A stretch of DNA of 6,733 nt. It comes from Victivallales bacterium (lineage in GTDB: Bacteria > Verrucomicrobiota > Lentisphaeria > Oligosphaerales > Lenti-02). The stretch is taken from NCBI GenBank assembly GCA_018648945.1, contig JABGQJ010000427.1, positions 1-6,733 of the forward strand. Direction: 5' to 3'. The notes under the pieces are model-generated. The model saw only the letters and a list, made by a program, of their open reading frames with translations. It made no database searches and was not told where the DNA came from. How positions within the stretch are numbered: position 1 is the first letter of the stretch; every line of letters starts with the position of its first letter. A program made the position numbers and the translations under genes. This document shows, piece after piece, positions 5,480-6,733 of this stretch.

Positions 5480-6733
5480 ATGAACAAGATCCATGATGTG
5501 GTGATTGAGAACAGCCAGATGAGACTCGTCATTGGCAGTGACGGGATCGTCAGGAATCTGGTCTTCAAACCAACCGATACAGAATGCCTCATCCAGGGCA
5601 AGAGTATCCCCCTGAGCAAGATAACGGAGCCGCGACCCTACCAAAACGAGGTGAAACTTGCCTACCCTAACAAGAAGACCACGTTCAAATCCAATGCGGT
5701 AAGGCAGGAAGGCGAGAAGCTGGTCATTGGCTATGAGCTGATCCCGTGGGAAGCCACCGTGCGCGTGGACATCAGGGCGGACTACATCGCGTTTACCCTA
5801 GAGGAGCTCAAGCTGACCGAGCCCTATGGCATCGCGATGGTCGAGCCTCCCATATCCGAAATGTGGTTCCTGCAGTTGCCGGTTCGCGACCTGGGGCACT
5901 GGGGGGATTGGCTGAATGTCATGTGGAACGATGCAGTCGCGGTGAATGTGCTCGCCGCAGGACCATGCACGAATGCCGACTCGGAAGAAGGGGAGGGGTA
6001 CCGAATCCTGCAGGCAGGCTCGGACGACAAGGTGAAGCTCACTGGAGTCACCGCAGCGCTGATCACTTGTGCCAAGGACGAACTGCTCGACAAGATCGCC
6101 ATTGTCGAAGAGGACTACGGCCTCCCTCATGGCGTGGCCAGTCGAAGGCATGATCTCTATACAGCATCGTATTACTGGGCATCCACGGTCAATCCAACCA
6201 ATGTCGATGAGCACATACGGTGCGCCAAGATGGGCGGCTTCAGGCTCATGAACATCTACTACCCTGCGTTCCTGCAAAGCCGGGGTTACAGACTCATAGG
6301 GAACTATGATGTCTACAGGGCGGAGTATCCGAACGGGAAAGCCGATCTGGAAGAGATGCTGAACAAGATCAAACAGGCTGGTATTACCCCCGGTTGCCAT
6401 TTCCTCCACACCCATATTGGGAGGGACAGCAAGTATGTCACGCCCGTGCCTGATCATCGACTCAACCTCCTGCGGATCTTCACGCTGGCAGAGCCCCTGG
6501 GGAAGACCGACACCACCGTCCACGTTGAGCAGAATCCCATACACTCAGCGACAGCAGCGAATCGGAAGGTCCTGAAGGTAGGGACCGAGTTGGTCTCCTA
6601 TGAAGGCTACACCACGACGCCCCCGTATAGGTTCTGCGGTTGTGAGCGCGGCATAGACAAGACCACAGTGAATGCCCAACCACAGGGGTATATGTTCGGG
6701 CTGCTGGATGTGAGTGAGTTCGGCGCCACAAGC
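5480..6733 (+). CDS. Glycoside-hydrolase-like protein, paralog of the first gene (3' partial)
   Basis: 418 codons are open to the right edge with no stop. The start is set by the GGAG at 5470. No signal peptide is seen: the N-terminus MNKIHDVVIENSQMRL is polar and enters a beta-strand directly. Residues about 5-205 look like the beta-sandwich (galactose-mutarotase-like) that precedes the barrel in many alpha-glycosidase-type enzymes, opening with I-E-N-S-Q-M-R-L and S-D-G-I-V-R-N-L. A TIM barrel appears to begin at about 228 (SYYWASTVNP, then KMGGFRLMNIYY). GCHFLHTHIGRDSKYVTPVPD (about 305-325) and a following module (about 362-399, L-V-S-Y-E and F-C-G-C-E-R-G) match the first gene. The catalytic acids would lie beyond the window edge. 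GC is lower (about 54% in sampled lines) and AGG and ATA codons are frequent compared with the middle gene. The family is not recognised; glycosidase function is inferred from fold and context. Confidence 0.85.
   Translation, partial: MNKIHDVVIENSQMRLVIGSDGIVRNLVFKPTDTECLIQGKSIPLSKITEPRPYQNEVKLAYPNKKTTFKSNAVRQEGEKLVIGYELIPWEATVRVDIRADYIAFTLEELKLTEPYGIAMVEPPISEMWFLQLPVRDLGHWGDWLNVMWNDAVAVNVLAAGPCTNADSEEGEGYRILQAGSDDKVKLTGVTAALITCAKDELLDKIAIVEEDYGLPHGVASRRHDLYTASYYWASTVNPTNVDEHIRCAKMGGFRLMNIYYPAFLQSRGYRLIGNYDVYRAEYPNGKADLEEMLNKIKQAGITPGCHFLHTHIGRDSKYVTPVPDHRLNLLRIFTLAEPLGKTDTTVHVEQNPIHSATAANRKVLKVGTELVSYEGYTTTPPYRFCGCERGIDKTTVNAQPQGYMFGLLDVSEFGATS

Noticed and set aside
4586..5644. Minus-strand open frame (352 codons) spanning the end of the middle gene, the gap and the start of the third gene
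   Set aside because: It overlaps two well-supported + strand genes and their promoter and ribosome binding site, and shows no domain pattern. It is a composition artefact.
5798..6544. Minus-strand open frame (248 codons) at the right end
   Set aside because: It is antisense to the third gene, whose + frame is open for 418 codons, has a proper ribosome binding site and is homologous to the first gene.

Overview
The window is GC-rich bacterial DNA (about 60-65% GC by eye, lower at the right end) carrying three large genes, all on the + strand. All three look like carbohydrate-active enzymes or close relatives. The first runs in from the left edge and the third runs off the right edge, so only the middle gene is complete. 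No RNA gene, transposon, phage integration gene or CRISPR array is visible. The Sec signal on the middle enzyme, its large multidomain build, and several uncommon glycosidase-like genes in a row suggest a polysaccharide-degrading bacterium. A member of the Planctomycetota/Verrucomicrobiota/Lentisphaerota/Kiritimatiellota group or a similar environmental lineage would fit. That placement is inference from style, because no phylogenetic marker is present.

Layout: (1) 2-1897 is the C-terminal part of a probable glycoside-hydrolase-like TIM-barrel protein ending in a jelly-roll carbohydrate-binding-like domain. (2) 1898-2074 is a 177-base gap with a candidate sigma70-type promoter and a ribosome binding site. 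(3) 2075-5341 is a secreted 1088-residue enzyme related to GH42 beta-galactosidases (clan GH-A), with a rhamnosidase-type beta-sandwich at its N-terminus and an apparent beta-sandwich inserted in its Rossmann-like domain. (4) 5342-5473 is a 132-base gap with a second promoter of the same design and a ribosome binding site. (5) 5480-6733 is the N-terminal 418 codons of a second protein of the same family as gene 1.

The most notable point is that the two incomplete genes overlap in homologous sequence. Gene 1 begins, and gene 3 ends, within the same stretch, which carries a conserved YVTPVPD motif followed by a small inserted module with an F-x-G-C-x-R-G pattern. Between them they show nearly the whole family: N-terminal beta-sandwich, TIM barrel with an inserted module, accessory beta domain and C-terminal binding domain. 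I cannot assign this family to a named glycoside hydrolase family. A likely joint role is breakdown of one glycan, with the middle enzyme acting outside the cytoplasm as an exo-beta-glycosidase (beta-galactosidase-like) and the flanking paralogs acting on other linkages. The substrate cannot be told from the sequence.
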